NCBI GenBank assembly: GCA_964561215.1
Contig: CAZLOS010000002.1
Span: forward strand, 62,001-126,000
Length of the DNA stretch: 64,000 nt
Direction: 5' to 3'
Source: JAJFUV01 sp964561215
GTDB lineage: Bacteria; Acidobacteriota; Terriglobia; Bryobacterales; Bryobacteraceae
This document shows positions 1 to 8,233 of this stretch, in pieces; position 1 is the stretch's first letter; every line of letters begins with the position of its first letter. The translations under genes and the position numbers were made by a program. Under the pieces are notes generated by a model. The model did no database searches. It saw nothing but the letters and a program-made list of their open reading frames with translations, and was not told where the DNA came from.

Positions 1-247
1 GCCCGGCGGATTCGAGTTCAAGCCCCGCGTTGAAAGCTGTCCCGCTCTGCCTGCCGGTCCGCTGCCAATTGAGTCGTACATTGCCGGCATGAATGAATCG
101 CCATTCGACGGTGTAGGCGATGCTCTCCTTCGCGGGAAGCGCAGAGACGTTCCCCATCTGCTGTGTGTTGGCGTGCGGCACTGCCACCGTCAGCAGCAGG
201 ATCAGGAGAAAACGAATAGCCCACCTGGATTCCAAGGGGAGGGGCAT
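1..247 (-). CDS. DUF3108-like secreted protein, N-terminal part (gene runs off the left edge)
   Basis: The reading frame opens at an ATG at 247-245 and stays open to the window edge, giving 82 residues. It begins with a hydrophobic signal segment (AIRFLLILLLTVAVPHA), followed by ESIAYTVEWRFIHAGNVRLNW. This matches the start of DUF3108 domains, which usually read 'G-E-x-L-x-Y-x-V-x-W-x-x-I-x-A-G'. DUF3108 proteins are exported beta-rich proteins of unknown function. The stop codon and most of the domain lie outside the window. A structured repeat lies just upstream of the start. Confidence 0.7.
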   Translation of the reverse strand, partial: MPLPLESRWAIRFLLILLLTVAVPHANTQQMGNVSALPAKESIAYTVEWRFIHAGNVRLNWQRTGRQSGTAFNAGLELESAG

Positions 248-319
248 GAACTTCGAGTCTCGCAGATCCGGACGGCGGCCCGCAAGCGGGAAGCTCGTTC
301 GGTACCCTCGATGTCGCAC

Positions 320-399
320 GCGGAGCGCGCAGTCTTGCGCGCAGCGCCGGCAGTCGTGTCGGCGGACGGTTTACTGAAATTGCGCCGGCACGACTGCCG
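320..399. repeat. Dispersed palindromic repeat, copy A (fullest copy)
   Basis: The core GCGGAGCGCGCAGTC followed by TTGCGCGC is shared with copies near 23824, 49188 and 59833. Positions 320-355 match 59833-59868 at 32 of 36 bases. The copy continues into an imperfect inverted repeat: arms 348-363 and 384-399 pair at 15 of 16 positions around a 20-base loop. It lies between the stop of the RidA gene and the start of the DUF3108 gene, outside any credible coding frame. It resembles a REP-like element, but the family is not one I recognise. Confidence 0.65.
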
Positions 400-446
400 C
401 CGTGGCAGGTCTGGCGACCCGCTCCACATGGAGGCAGGAGTCCTAC

Positions 447-833
447 TTACTTGCCGGGCACTTTCGCGATAGCGTCGATTTCTACTTTGATGCCGCCGCC
501 CAGCCCGCTCTGCACTGTGGTGCGGGCGGGCTTGATGCCCTTGAAGAACTCCGCGTACACGGCGTTGAAGCGGTCGAAGTCCTTGATGTCCAGCAGGTGG
601 CAGGTGCACTTCACCACGTCGTCGAAGCTGCAGCCGGCCGCCTTGAGGATCTTGCCGATGTGCTCGAGCGTAAGCCGCGTCTCTTCCTCGATGGTGCCGC
701 GGACCACCTGGCCGGTCTTCAGATCGAGCGGCCCCTGGCCGCTCACGTACAGCCAGCCATCCATGAGGACGCCGGCCGAATAAGCGCCGGTTGAAACCTG
801 CTTGTCGGGATGCTTGATTTCCGTTTTTGCCAT
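447..833 (-). CDS. RidA/YjgF/YER057c/UK114 family protein
   Basis: This 128-residue protein has the usual length and pattern of the Rid family. An N-terminal region contains GAYSAGVLMDGWLYVSGQGP, and the C-terminus carries the conserved PARTTVQSGLGGGIKVEIDAIA. RidA proteins are trimeric cytosolic deaminases that hydrolyse reactive enamine/imine intermediates from PLP enzymes. The arginine in 'PART' is the residue that binds the substrate carboxylate in RidA. The gene lies 55 bp downstream of a DapA-like aldolase on the same strand, so it may clear an imine product of that pathway. That link is inference. Confidence 0.9.
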   Translation of the reverse strand: MAKTEIKHPDKQVSTGAYSAGVLMDGWLYVSGQGPLDLKTGQVVRGTIEEETRLTLEHIGKILKAAGCSFDDVVKCTCHLLDIKDFDRFNAVYAEFFKGIKPARTTVQSGLGGGIKVEIDAIAKVPGK

Positions 834-888
834 GATTGTGTTCCTTTGTTCAGATTACAAGTTCTCGACGATGGCCGGCTCCCGCCGC

Positions 889-1830
889 TCACGCCGCCGG
901 ATTGCGCGGCAGGCCGAACTCGTCCAGCATGTCGAGAATCCGGCGGTTGATGAAGTCGATGTGCGCGGCCTCGTGATCCGACAGCGTGATGCGCGGACGG
1001 CGCACCACCACCGTGTCGAGCACGCCGCGCGCCTGGAGTAGACGCTTTTCGGCGTGATGATAGAGTTCCAGGCTCTGCAGGCTGTAGACGATTTGCGGCA
1101 GCACGGCTTCGAATGCGGGGCAGGCTTCCTCTCGCTTTCCCGCTTTCGCCAGGCGGTACACCCGTTCCAGCAGGTCCACCGGGCCGAGCCCCGGCACAAC
1201 GCCCGCAATGCCAGTAGGCGCCAGGTCCAGCAGGTACATTCCGCCCCAGCCTTCGAGCACCTTCACGCCTCCGCCGGTGGCCTCGTGTACCGCCATTGCT
1301 TTGCCGGCCATCATGGGTTCTTCGAGCTTCAGATATTGGAAATGCCGGCGCGCGCGGTGCAACCGCTCCACAAAAGCGACGCTCACCGTTGCGCCGCCCG
1401 GGTTGAAATCCTGGATGATGACCGGCAAATCCACCTGCTTCAGCATGCGGTCGAAGTACTCGAACAAATCTTCTTCGGGAATGGCGAACAAGCGCGGGAC
1501 AGCCGTCGCGATGGCGCTGGCGCCCAGATCCGCGGCGGCCTTGGCCATCTTCAACGCCAACCCGAGCGACGGCGCGTTCACCTGCGCCACCACGGGAATG
1601 GTGCCGTTGGTCGCGCGCACGGCTTCGCCGATCAGCCGCAGCCGTTCCTGCTCGCTCAGCTTGTAGAACTCGCTCGCGTAGGCTGGCAAGCACACGGCCG
1701 TGGCGCCCGCGGCTCGCGCGAACGCGATCATGGGCGCGAGGCTCTCCCAGGCGATTTCCTCGTCTTCGTGGAAAGGCGTGGGGATGACAGGCACGATCCC
1801 GTCAATCACGAATCCCGCGTTCTGGTTCAT
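889..1830 (-). CDS. Dihydrodipicolinate synthase/N-acetylneuraminate lyase family protein
   Basis: This 313-residue TIM-barrel class I aldolase starts GIVPVIPTPFHEDEEIAWES, the standard opening of the DapA/NanA family. The Schiff-base lysine is K168 in YLKLEEP. In true DapA the catalytic tyrosine lies in a Y-N-V-P motif; here the corresponding stretch is QDFNPGG, so that tyrosine appears replaced by Asp or Phe. A sugar-acid or other keto-acid aldolase or dehydratase is therefore more likely than lysine biosynthesis. Only 16 bp separate its start from the stop of the upstream ABC exporter, and RidA follows, suggesting one transcript. The substrate is unknown. Confidence 0.85.
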   Translation of the reverse strand: MNQNAGFVIDGIVPVIPTPFHEDEEIAWESLAPMIAFARAAGATAVCLPAYASEFYKLSEQERLRLIGEAVRATNGTIPVVAQVNAPSLGLALKMAKAAADLGASAIATAVPRLFAIPEEDLFEYFDRMLKQVDLPVIIQDFNPGGATVSVAFVERLHRARRHFQYLKLEEPMMAGKAMAVHEATGGGVKVLEGWGGMYLLDLAPTGIAGVVPGLGPVDLLERVYRLAKAGKREEACPAFEAVLPQIVYSLQSLELYHHAEKRLLQARGVLDTVVVRRPRITLSDHEAAHIDFINRRILDMLDEFGLPRNPAA

Positions 1831-1846
1831 CGCTAGCGGTTCTCCC

Positions 1847-3661
1847 TCATGTGCGCGTGCGTGCCTCCTGATCCTTGTACTGGAGTTGGTAGAGCTTCCA
1901 GTAGATTCCCCGCATTTCCAGCAGCTCCTGGTGCGTGCCTGTCTCGCGCAAGCGTCCCTTGTGCATCACCAGGATGCGGTTGGCGCGTTGAATGGTGGAC
2001 AGCCGGTGCGCGATGACGATCGAGGTGCGTCCCTCCACCAGCCGGTCCAGCGCGTCGCGCACCTTTAACTCTGTGGCCGTGTCCACGCTCGAAGTGGCTT
2101 CATCCAGGATCAGGATTCGCGGGTTGTGCGCCAGCGCGCGCGCAAAGTTGATAAGCTGCTTCTGCCCGGTGGACAGGCCGTTACCGCGCTCACGTACGCT
2201 CTGCGAGAATCCTTCTGGCAGGCTCCGGATGAAGTCCGTCAGGTTCACCCTGTCTGCCGCCTCTTCCAATTCCTCGTCCGTGATGCGCGCGGTGCCCAGG
2301 CGGATGTTGTCCTCGATGGTGCCGGTGAACAGGTACGGGTCCTGCAGCACGACGCCGAAGTGGCGGCGCAAGTCCGTGGGATCGAACTCGCGAATATCGA
2401 TGCCGCCCACGCGGATGGAGCCGCGCTGCACGTCGTAGTAGCGCAGAAGCAGGCTGATCAGTGTCGTCTTGCCCGCTCCCGTGTGCCCCACCACGGCCAC
2501 GGTCTCGCCCGGCTGGATGGCGAAACTGATGTCGCGCAACACCCAGTCTTCTCCCTTGTAGGCGAACCACACGGCGTCGAACTCGATCGCCGCGGCCTGC
2601 GCCGGGAACGGTTGGGGCGACGATGGCGCGGCAATCTGGACTTTCGTGTCGAGCAGGGCAAAGACGCGCTCGCTCGCGGCCATGGCCGACTGTAGAATGT
2701 TGTACTTCTCGCTCAGGTCCTGAATGGGCCGGAAGAACCGCATGCCGTACTGGAAAAACGCGATCAGCACGCCGATCGTCATCTCGCCGCGCCGGATGGA
2801 GAATCCGCCGTACGCCAGCATCCCGCCCACGGCCAGCATCCCCAGGAACTCCACCACCGGATAGAACCAGCCGTAAGCGAAGATGGCTTTCTTGAACGCC
2901 GCCATGTGCTCGCGGTTGATGGCTTCGAACTCGGCCATGCTGCGCTTCTCGCGGTTGAACAATTGCAGGACGGCGATTCCGGCGACATGCTCCTGCAGGT
3001 AGGCGTTGATCTTGGCCACGGCCACGCGGATGCGCCGGTAGCTCTCCGTTACGCTGCGGCGGAATACGATCGTCGCCAGGACCACCAACGGTGTCACCGC
3101 CATCAGGATGCCGGTGAGCGCGAGGCTGAGCTTGCACATCGCCGCCAGCACGAAGCTCAGCATGGCCACGTCGGCCACGATGGTCACGATGCCGGAGCTG
3201 AACAGTTCGTTCAGCACGTCCACATCCGTGGTCACTCGCGTCACCAGGCGCCCCACCGGGTGCCTGTCGTAGAAAGCCACGTCCAGCTTCTGCAAATGCT
3301 CCATGATCTGGCGCCGCAGATCGAACATGGCCCGCTGCCCGGTCCATTGCATCAGGTAGCTTTGTGCGAACTCGATGAACAGTGTTGCTATCAGCACGGC
3401 CAGGTACAGCACGGAAATTTGCGTGATGCCGGTCCAGGCTGAGGTGGAGAGGAAACGGTCCAGGATGGTGGGTGCCGGCTGCGGTACAAGATACTTGTCC
3501 ACGGCCAGTTTGGTGAGCAGCGGCCCCACGATTTGCAGCACCGCGTTCACCAGCAGGCACACCAGCGAGAATGCCACCGGGCCGCGGTAAGGCCACATGT
3601 AGGTGAGCAAGCGGCGCATCAAACGGCGGTCGTATGCTTTGCCTACAATCTCCTCGTCCAC
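1847..3661 (-). CDS. ABC exporter, fused permease and ATPase (MsbA/MdlB type)
   Basis: This is a 604-residue half-transporter. The transmembrane domain spans about residues 20-310 with six hydrophobic segments. The ATPase domain has Walker A GHTGAGKTT (392-400), signature LSTGQ (496-500, with Thr in place of the usual Gly) and Walker B ILILDE (516-521). The catalytic glutamate is present, so it should hydrolyse ATP as a homodimer. Such proteins export lipids or drugs. The start codon is GTG, and a possible internal start lies at codon 15. Only 20 bp separate it from the divergent M15 peptidase gene, so the two promoters must overlap. Confidence 0.9.
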   Translation of the reverse strand: MDEEIVGKAYDRRLMRRLLTYMWPYRGPVAFSLVCLLVNAVLQIVGPLLTKLAVDKYLVPQPAPTILDRFLSTSAWTGITQISVLYLAVLIATLFIEFAQSYLMQWTGQRAMFDLRRQIMEHLQKLDVAFYDRHPVGRLVTRVTTDVDVLNELFSSGIVTIVADVAMLSFVLAAMCKLSLALTGILMAVTPLVVLATIVFRRSVTESYRRIRVAVAKINAYLQEHVAGIAVLQLFNREKRSMAEFEAINREHMAAFKKAIFAYGWFYPVVEFLGMLAVGGMLAYGGFSIRRGEMTIGVLIAFFQYGMRFFRPIQDLSEKYNILQSAMAASERVFALLDTKVQIAAPSSPQPFPAQAAAIEFDAVWFAYKGEDWVLRDISFAIQPGETVAVVGHTGAGKTTLISLLLRYYDVQRGSIRVGGIDIREFDPTDLRRHFGVVLQDPYLFTGTIEDNIRLGTARITDEELEEAADRVNLTDFIRSLPEGFSQSVRERGNGLSTGQKQLINFARALAHNPRILILDEATSSVDTATELKVRDALDRLVEGRTSIVIAHRLSTIQRANRILVMHKGRLRETGTHQELLEMRGIYWKLYQLQYKDQEARTRT

Positions 3662-3681
3662 TCTGTTAAGTTTAAAGCATC

Positions 3682-4392
3682 ATGCCGAAACTTCTCACGC
3701 CGCTTGTCGCCGTGAAAGTATCTTCTATTTATAACCGCGCTCCGCTGCCGGGGCGCATGGCCAAGGCCGCGCCGGATATGGCGGCCGCGCTCGACAAAGT
3801 GGTGGGGGACCTTCACTCGCTTGGTCACGACCTGCGACTGAGCGACATGTTCCGCAGCTACGAGATGCAATGGCAGGCGCACCAGGACTACGCGACGAAG
3901 AAGAAGAAAGCCTATAGCCCGCCGCCGGGCGGCAGCATGCACGAAGGCGGACGCGCCATCGATATCGATCTTTCTTCCATGGGCGTGTCTCTAAAGAAAT
4001 TCTGGGAAATCGCCCAGGCTCACGGCTTCATGCCCATCATCGACAAGCCGGATCCTTCCCGTAGCGAGGCCTGGCATTTCGATTGCCGCGGGAGCCACCA
4101 GGCCGTCTACGATTACGTCCGTAAGGGAAAGGCCGGCGCGGCCATGCCGCCTTACACGCAAATGGCCGCCAGCGCCATCGCCTCCATCGGCGTCCAACTC
4201 GACGCCGTGCACGATCAGGACGTCGCCTTCCTGCAGTCCGCACTCATCCGCCTGGGCCTTGATCCCGGCCGCATCGACGGCGTTCTGGGCGCCCGCACGC
4301 AAAGCGCGCTCAAAGATGCCGGTGTGGACGGCAACGATCTCGCAGGCCAGCTTAGTGCCCTCCTGAAGAAGAAGTTTCCCCTGGAATTTTGA
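3682..4392 (+). CDS. M15-family D-Ala-D-Ala carboxypeptidase-like protein with peptidoglycan-binding tail
   Basis: This 236-residue protein has the zinc-site motif SMHEGGRAIDID (H87, D94) and EAWH (129-132), the signatures of M15 (VanY/DacB-like) metallopeptidases. These trim D-alanyl or other peptide bonds in peptidoglycan. The C-terminal 75 residues (VAFLQSALIRLGLDPGRIDG, then GARTQSALK) form a PG_binding_1-like three-helix module. No signal peptide is evident, which is unusual for a cell-wall enzyme. Phage endolysins share this arrangement, but there are no phage genes nearby. truB follows after 3 bp, so the two are probably cotranscribed. Confidence 0.8.
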   Translation: MPKLLTPLVAVKVSSIYNRAPLPGRMAKAAPDMAAALDKVVGDLHSLGHDLRLSDMFRSYEMQWQAHQDYATKKKKAYSPPPGGSMHEGGRAIDIDLSSMGVSLKKFWEIAQAHGFMPIIDKPDPSRSEAWHFDCRGSHQAVYDYVRKGKAGAAMPPYTQMAASAIASIGVQLDAVHDQDVAFLQSALIRLGLDPGRIDGVLGARTQSALKDAGVDGNDLAGQLSALLKKKFPLEF

Positions 4393-4395
4393 AGC

Positions 4396-5277
4396 ATGGA
4401 CGGAGTCATCGTAATCGACAAGCCGGCCGGCTGGACCTCGCACGACGCCGTGAACCGGATGCGCCGCCTGGCCGGCACGCGCAGGGTCGGGCATCTGGGC
4501 ACGCTGGATCCAATGGCCACCGGCGTCCTTCCCCTGGTCATCGGCCGCGCCACGCGCCTGGCGCAGTTCTACATCCACGGCGACAAGGTCTACGACGCCG
4601 TCGTCCGTTTCGGCCATGCCACCGACACTTACGACCGCGACGGCACACCCACCGGCGAGCACCGCGAATACGCGCTCGACCCCGCCCGCATCGAGACGCT
4701 GCTCGATCCGTTCCGCGGGACGTTTCTCCAGGCGCCGCCGCCTGTCTCGGCCAAGAAGATCGCCGGTAAGCCCGCCTATGAATTGGCGCGCAAGAACGTC
4801 CCCGTCGATCTGGAGCCGGTCGAGGTCACCGTGCATCGCCTGAGCGTGCTCGAGTGCGAAGGCAGCCGCCTGCGCATCGAAGTGCATTGTTCCGCCGGCA
4901 CCTACCTGCGCGCCATTGCGCACGAACTCGGCCGGGCGGCCGGGTGCGGCGCCTACCTGGATGACCTGCGGCGCTTGGCGGCCTGCGGCTTCTCCATCGG
5001 GCAGGCCCGCACACTCGAAACCCTCGGGCAGCTTGCCTCCGACGAGCGGCTCGACGAAGTCCTGATCCCCGGCGCCGAATTGTTGCCGGAGTTTCCCTCG
5101 GAAGTCGTCGACCAAATCACCGCGGCCCAGATCCGCAACGGGCGCGATTTCCGCGTCTCGCCATTCCGCGTCCGCAAGGGTTCGCGCTATGTGAAAGCCA
5201 TGGATGAAGCTGGAGGCCTCATCGCCATCGGCGAGGCCAGGCTGCCGAACCTCTACCACCCGATCCTGGTCCTTTGA
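4396..5277 (+). CDS. truB: tRNA pseudouridine(55) synthase TruB
   Basis: The enzyme makes pseudouridine 55 in the T-loop of tRNAs. The 293-residue length is normal. The N-terminus GVIVIDKPAGWTSHDAVNRM and motif GHLGTLDPMATGVL contain catalytic aspartate D38. A later CSAGTYLRAIAHELG block is the conserved KGTYIR-like motif, and a short PUA-like tail follows. The usual neighbours rbfA, infB and rpsO are absent here. It follows the M15 peptidase gene after 3 bp. Confidence 0.95.
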   Translation: MDGVIVIDKPAGWTSHDAVNRMRRLAGTRRVGHLGTLDPMATGVLPLVIGRATRLAQFYIHGDKVYDAVVRFGHATDTYDRDGTPTGEHREYALDPARIETLLDPFRGTFLQAPPPVSAKKIAGKPAYELARKNVPVDLEPVEVTVHRLSVLECEGSRLRIEVHCSAGTYLRAIAHELGRAAGCGAYLDDLRRLAACGFSIGQARTLETLGQLASDERLDEVLIPGAELLPEFPSEVVDQITAAQIRNGRDFRVSPFRVRKGSRYVKAMDEAGGLIAIGEARLPNLYHPILVL

Positions 5278-5283
5278 TGCATT

Positions 5284-5724
5284 GTGAATGAACGAACTTT
5301 AATCTCTTCTTCAGATGGGTTTCATTCCCCGCGGTTAGCCTTGGATGTGTTCTTCTCGCTGGCCATCGCACTCGGTGTCGCCATTCTTGCATCGGCGCAG
5401 CCTGCGCCTGCACCGGAGCAAACGCCAGCCCCCGCGCCGGCTTACAAGTTCTTGTCCGGAACGATCATTGAGGTCCAGCCGGACAGCCTGGTTGTGCGCC
5501 GCTCCTTACTGGGGAGACCCACGCAGACAAGGACATTCCGTCTCACGCCCGACACGAAAATCGAGGGCGACCTGAAGGTGAAGGCGCGCGTGACGGTGGG
5601 CTATACGACCGGCGATGATGGCGACGTGGCGGTTCGTGTGATCGTGCGGTCCCCGGCGAAGAAACAGACCTCCCACCGGCGGCCCACTATTGGCCGCGCT
5701 TCAGCTTCTCGCGCCGTTTCTTAG
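5284..5724 (+). CDS. Small secreted protein with a DUF5666-like beta domain
   Basis: This 146-residue protein has a signal segment (VFFSLAIALGVAILASAQ), a proline/alanine linker (PAPAPEQTPAPAPA) and one compact beta-rich domain. The domain reads FLSGTIIEVQPDSLVVRR ... FRLTPDTKIEGDLKVKARV, with the 'G-x-I-x-x-V ... T-x-I ... V-x-V' pattern seen in DUF5666-type OB-like repeats. Its function is unknown and its site is probably periplasm or outer surface. The last 38 bases overlap the end of convergent glmU, and the tail after about residue 125 is basic and low in conservation. Confidence 0.6.
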   Translation: MNERTLISSSDGFHSPRLALDVFFSLAIALGVAILASAQPAPAPEQTPAPAPAYKFLSGTIIEVQPDSLVVRRSLLGRPTQTRTFRLTPDTKIEGDLKVKARVTVGYTTGDDGDVAVRVIVRSPAKKQTSHRRPTIGRASASRAVS

Positions 5725-7084
5725 CCCAACCTTCTTTTGTTACCTGGCGGCTTCTCCCTAATGCCAGCGCGTCCGGACTGACCGGTTTGGTGATCACGGA
5801 TCCGGCGCCCACGTAGCTTCCCGCTCCGATCTCGACAGGAGCCACCAGCGTCGAGTTGCTGCCCACGAAGGCGCCGTCGTGGATCGTGGTGGGGTACTTC
5901 TTGGTGCCGTCGTAGTTGCACGTGATGGTGCCCGCCCCAATGTTCACGTCCGCGCCGATCGAAGTGTCGCCCAGGTAAGCCAGGTGCATCGCCTTGGCGC
6001 CGGGGCCGAGCCGTGTCTTCTTCAGTTCGACGAAGTTGCCCACATGCGCCCCCGCCTCGACGTGATTCTCCATGCGCAGCCGCGAAAACGGCCCGACGCA
6101 GGCGCCGGAGTCGACCTGCGAGGTTCTCACGATGCTGAAGGGACCCACCTCGACTCCTTCGCCCAACACGGAATCCTCGATAATCGAGCAGGCGCCCACG
6201 CGGCAATCCTCGGCAATCGCCGTTCCGCCCAGGATGCGGACAAACGGTTCCACGATCGTGTCGCGCCCGATCCGCACGCCCTGGTCGATGGTGACCGTTT
6301 CCGGCTTTTCGATGCTCACGCCGGCCAGCATCAACTCCCGCACTTTGCGGGCGCGGAAGATGGCGTCCACTTGGGCCAGGTCCACGCGCGTGTTGATCCC
6401 CAGCAGTTCTCCTGGATCCTCCACGTGCATCGTGCCCACGCTGTGCCCGACGCGGCGGAAGATCTCGACCAGGTCAGTCAGGTAGTATTCCTGGGCCGGG
6501 TTGTCCGGATGGATCTCGCCGATGTGCTTCCAGACCAGATCCGCGCGGAAGCAGTAGATGCCGGAATTGATCTCGCGAATGGCGAGCTGCTCGGGAGTGG
6601 CCGCCTTTTGCTCGACGATGGCCGCGATGTTGCCCTCGGCGTCTTCCAGGATCCTGCCGTATCCGGTGGGATCGTCCAGGCAGGTTGTAATCAGCGTGGC
6701 CGCGCTGGCCGCTCCCTGCTGCGTCTCGATCAGCTTGCGCAAGGTCGCGGCTTCGAGCAGCGGGCAATCGCCGTAGAGCGTCAGCAGGAGCCCGTCCCGG
6801 CCGGCGAGCGCTTCCCGCGCGCAGAGCAGGGCGTGGCCCGTGCCCTTCTGCTCCTTCTGTTCGGCGAACCGGACGCCGTACGGAGCCAGCACCGCGCGGA
6901 CCTTGTCCGACTGGTGGCCCACTACGACCACGATCCGTTCGGCGGGCGCCAGTTCGAGCGCCGTTCGCACCGCGTGCTCAACCAGCGGCATACCTCCGGC
7001 GCGATGCAGCACCTTCGCCATCTTCGATTTCATCCGCGTGCCGAGGCCGGCGGCCAGCAGCACGATGTTTACGGACGTTTGCAT
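5687..7084 (-). CDS. glmU: Bifunctional UDP-GlcNAc pyrophosphorylase / glucosamine-1-phosphate acetyltransferase
   Basis: GlmU acetylates glucosamine-1-phosphate and couples it to UTP, giving UDP-GlcNAc for peptidoglycan and lipid A. The 465-residue protein begins VNIVLLAAGLGTRMKSKMAKVLH, a nucleotidyltransferase loop, and ends in a left-handed beta-helix of hexapeptide repeats with the catalytic GTITCNYDGTKKY region. Both domains are full length. The gene begins 3 bp after the stop of yvcK, so the two form an operon. This makes sense because YvcK proteins are implicated in directing carbon to cell-wall precursors. Confidence 0.95.
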   Translation of the reverse strand: MQTSVNIVLLAAGLGTRMKSKMAKVLHRAGGMPLVEHAVRTALELAPAERIVVVVGHQSDKVRAVLAPYGVRFAEQKEQKGTGHALLCAREALAGRDGLLLTLYGDCPLLEAATLRKLIETQQGAASAATLITTCLDDPTGYGRILEDAEGNIAAIVEQKAATPEQLAIREINSGIYCFRADLVWKHIGEIHPDNPAQEYYLTDLVEIFRRVGHSVGTMHVEDPGELLGINTRVDLAQVDAIFRARKVRELMLAGVSIEKPETVTIDQGVRIGRDTIVEPFVRILGGTAIAEDCRVGACSIIEDSVLGEGVEVGPFSIVRTSQVDSGACVGPFSRLRMENHVEAGAHVGNFVELKKTRLGPGAKAMHLAYLGDTSIGADVNIGAGTITCNYDGTKKYPTTIHDGAFVGSNSTLVAPVEIGAGSYVGAGSVITKPVSPDALALGRSRQVTKEGWAKKRREKLKRGQ

Positions 7085-7087
7085 GAT

Positions 7088-8179
7088 TCACTTCCCTCGC
7101 GTTCGGCGGCGCCTGATGGCCTCGGCAAGCCGTTTCCGGCGGCCCTCTTCGGCCAGCATGATGGCGGTGGCGGCGGTCAACTCCGGATTGTGCCGGATTA
7201 CTTTCGTCTGCTCGATCAGATCCCTCGCTATGATGCTCAATCCCATAAGCGCCAGCCTGTCCAGGTCGTTCGCCACCGGGCCGACGCCGAGCCGCGCGTA
7301 GGGCTCCAGCAGTGCCTTACGCATGGGCCGCGTGTTCACCACCACGCAATCCAGCACGCCGCCGCCGGCATGCCGGTTAATGGCCTCGACGTGCTCGGAA
7401 GCCGTGTATCCCATCGTCTCGCCCGGTTGCCACATCAGGTTCACGAAGTACGCTTTGCGCGCGCGTGATGCACGAATGGCCTCCGGTATTCCCTCCACCA
7501 GCAGGTTCGGCACCACGCTGGTGTAGAGCGAACCCGGACCCATCGTGATCAGGTCGGCGTTCGCGATGGCGTCCAGCGTTTCCGGCAGCGGTCTGACCTT
7601 GCGGGGCTTCAGCCGGACCTGCTCGATGCGCGCGCTGCTGTGGCTGATGAGCGTCTCACCGGCTACCACCCGGCCGTCGGCGAGGGTGGCCTCCAGGCTC
7701 ACGTTGGCGTCCGTGGACGGGAAAATGCGTCCGGCGATCGACAGCACCTCGCTCGACAGCCTCACGGCCTTCGCGAAGTCGCCCGTGACGTCGCTAAGAG
7801 CCGTGAGGAACAGGTTTCCAAAACTATGGCCCTTCAGCCCCTGGCCGGCCGCAAAACGGTATTGAAACAACCGGCTCAGCAGCGCCTCGTCTTCCGACAG
7901 GGCGACCATGCAGTTGCGGATGTCTCCCGGAGGCAGCACGTCGAATTCGCGTCGTAGCCGCCCCGAGCTGCCGCCGTCGTCGGTCACGGTCACGACCGCG
8001 GAGATATCCACCGGAGAAAGGAACCCGGCTCCGCCGTCGCGCAGCCGTGGCGGGCTCGTGTATTTCTTCAGACCGTTCAGTAAAGCTGAAAGGCCTGTGC
8101 CGCCGCCGATGGCTACGATTCGCAGGGGCCCTGCCGGCGCCTCTCGATGCTTCTTCAACTCGTTTCGGGATTGCAGCAC
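7088..8179 (-). CDS. yvcK: YvcK/GlmR family protein (CofD-like fold)
   Basis: This 363-residue protein has the family hallmarks IVAIGGGTGLSALLNGLK, TVTDDGGSSGRLRREF and PPGDIRNCMVAL. In Firmicutes, YvcK (GlmR) binds UDP-GlcNAc and stimulates amino-sugar synthesis during gluconeogenic growth; actinobacterial CuvA is similar. Placement directly upstream of glmU on the same strand supports the same link here. The start codon is GTG; about 17 charged residues precede the fold, so the start could be slightly downstream. Confidence 0.9.
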   Translation of the reverse strand: MLQSRNELKKHREAPAGPLRIVAIGGGTGLSALLNGLKKYTSPPRLRDGGAGFLSPVDISAVVTVTDDGGSSGRLRREFDVLPPGDIRNCMVALSEDEALLSRLFQYRFAAGQGLKGHSFGNLFLTALSDVTGDFAKAVRLSSEVLSIAGRIFPSTDANVSLEATLADGRVVAGETLISHSSARIEQVRLKPRKVRPLPETLDAIANADLITMGPGSLYTSVVPNLLVEGIPEAIRASRARKAYFVNLMWQPGETMGYTASEHVEAINRHAGGGVLDCVVVNTRPMRKALLEPYARLGVGPVANDLDRLALMGLSIIARDLIEQTKVIRHNPELTAATAIMLAEEGRRKRLAEAIRRRRTRGK

Positions 8180-8233
8180 TTCCCACAGTTTACCGCGGAC
8201 AGTTGGTGGCTCCTCGCCTCAGCAAACGCACGG

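Noticed and set aside
3991..5259. Open frame of 422 codons on the minus strand antisense to the M15 and truB genes
   Set aside because: It has no family motifs and is explained by the high GC third-codon bias of truB and the M15 gene on the plus strand, both of which carry clear catalytic motifs.
5879..7468. 529-codon plus-strand open frame over glmU and yvcK
   Set aside because: It is the antisense of two strongly conserved genes, with composition typical of a GC-rich shadow (rich in Arg, His, Gln) and no ribosome site.
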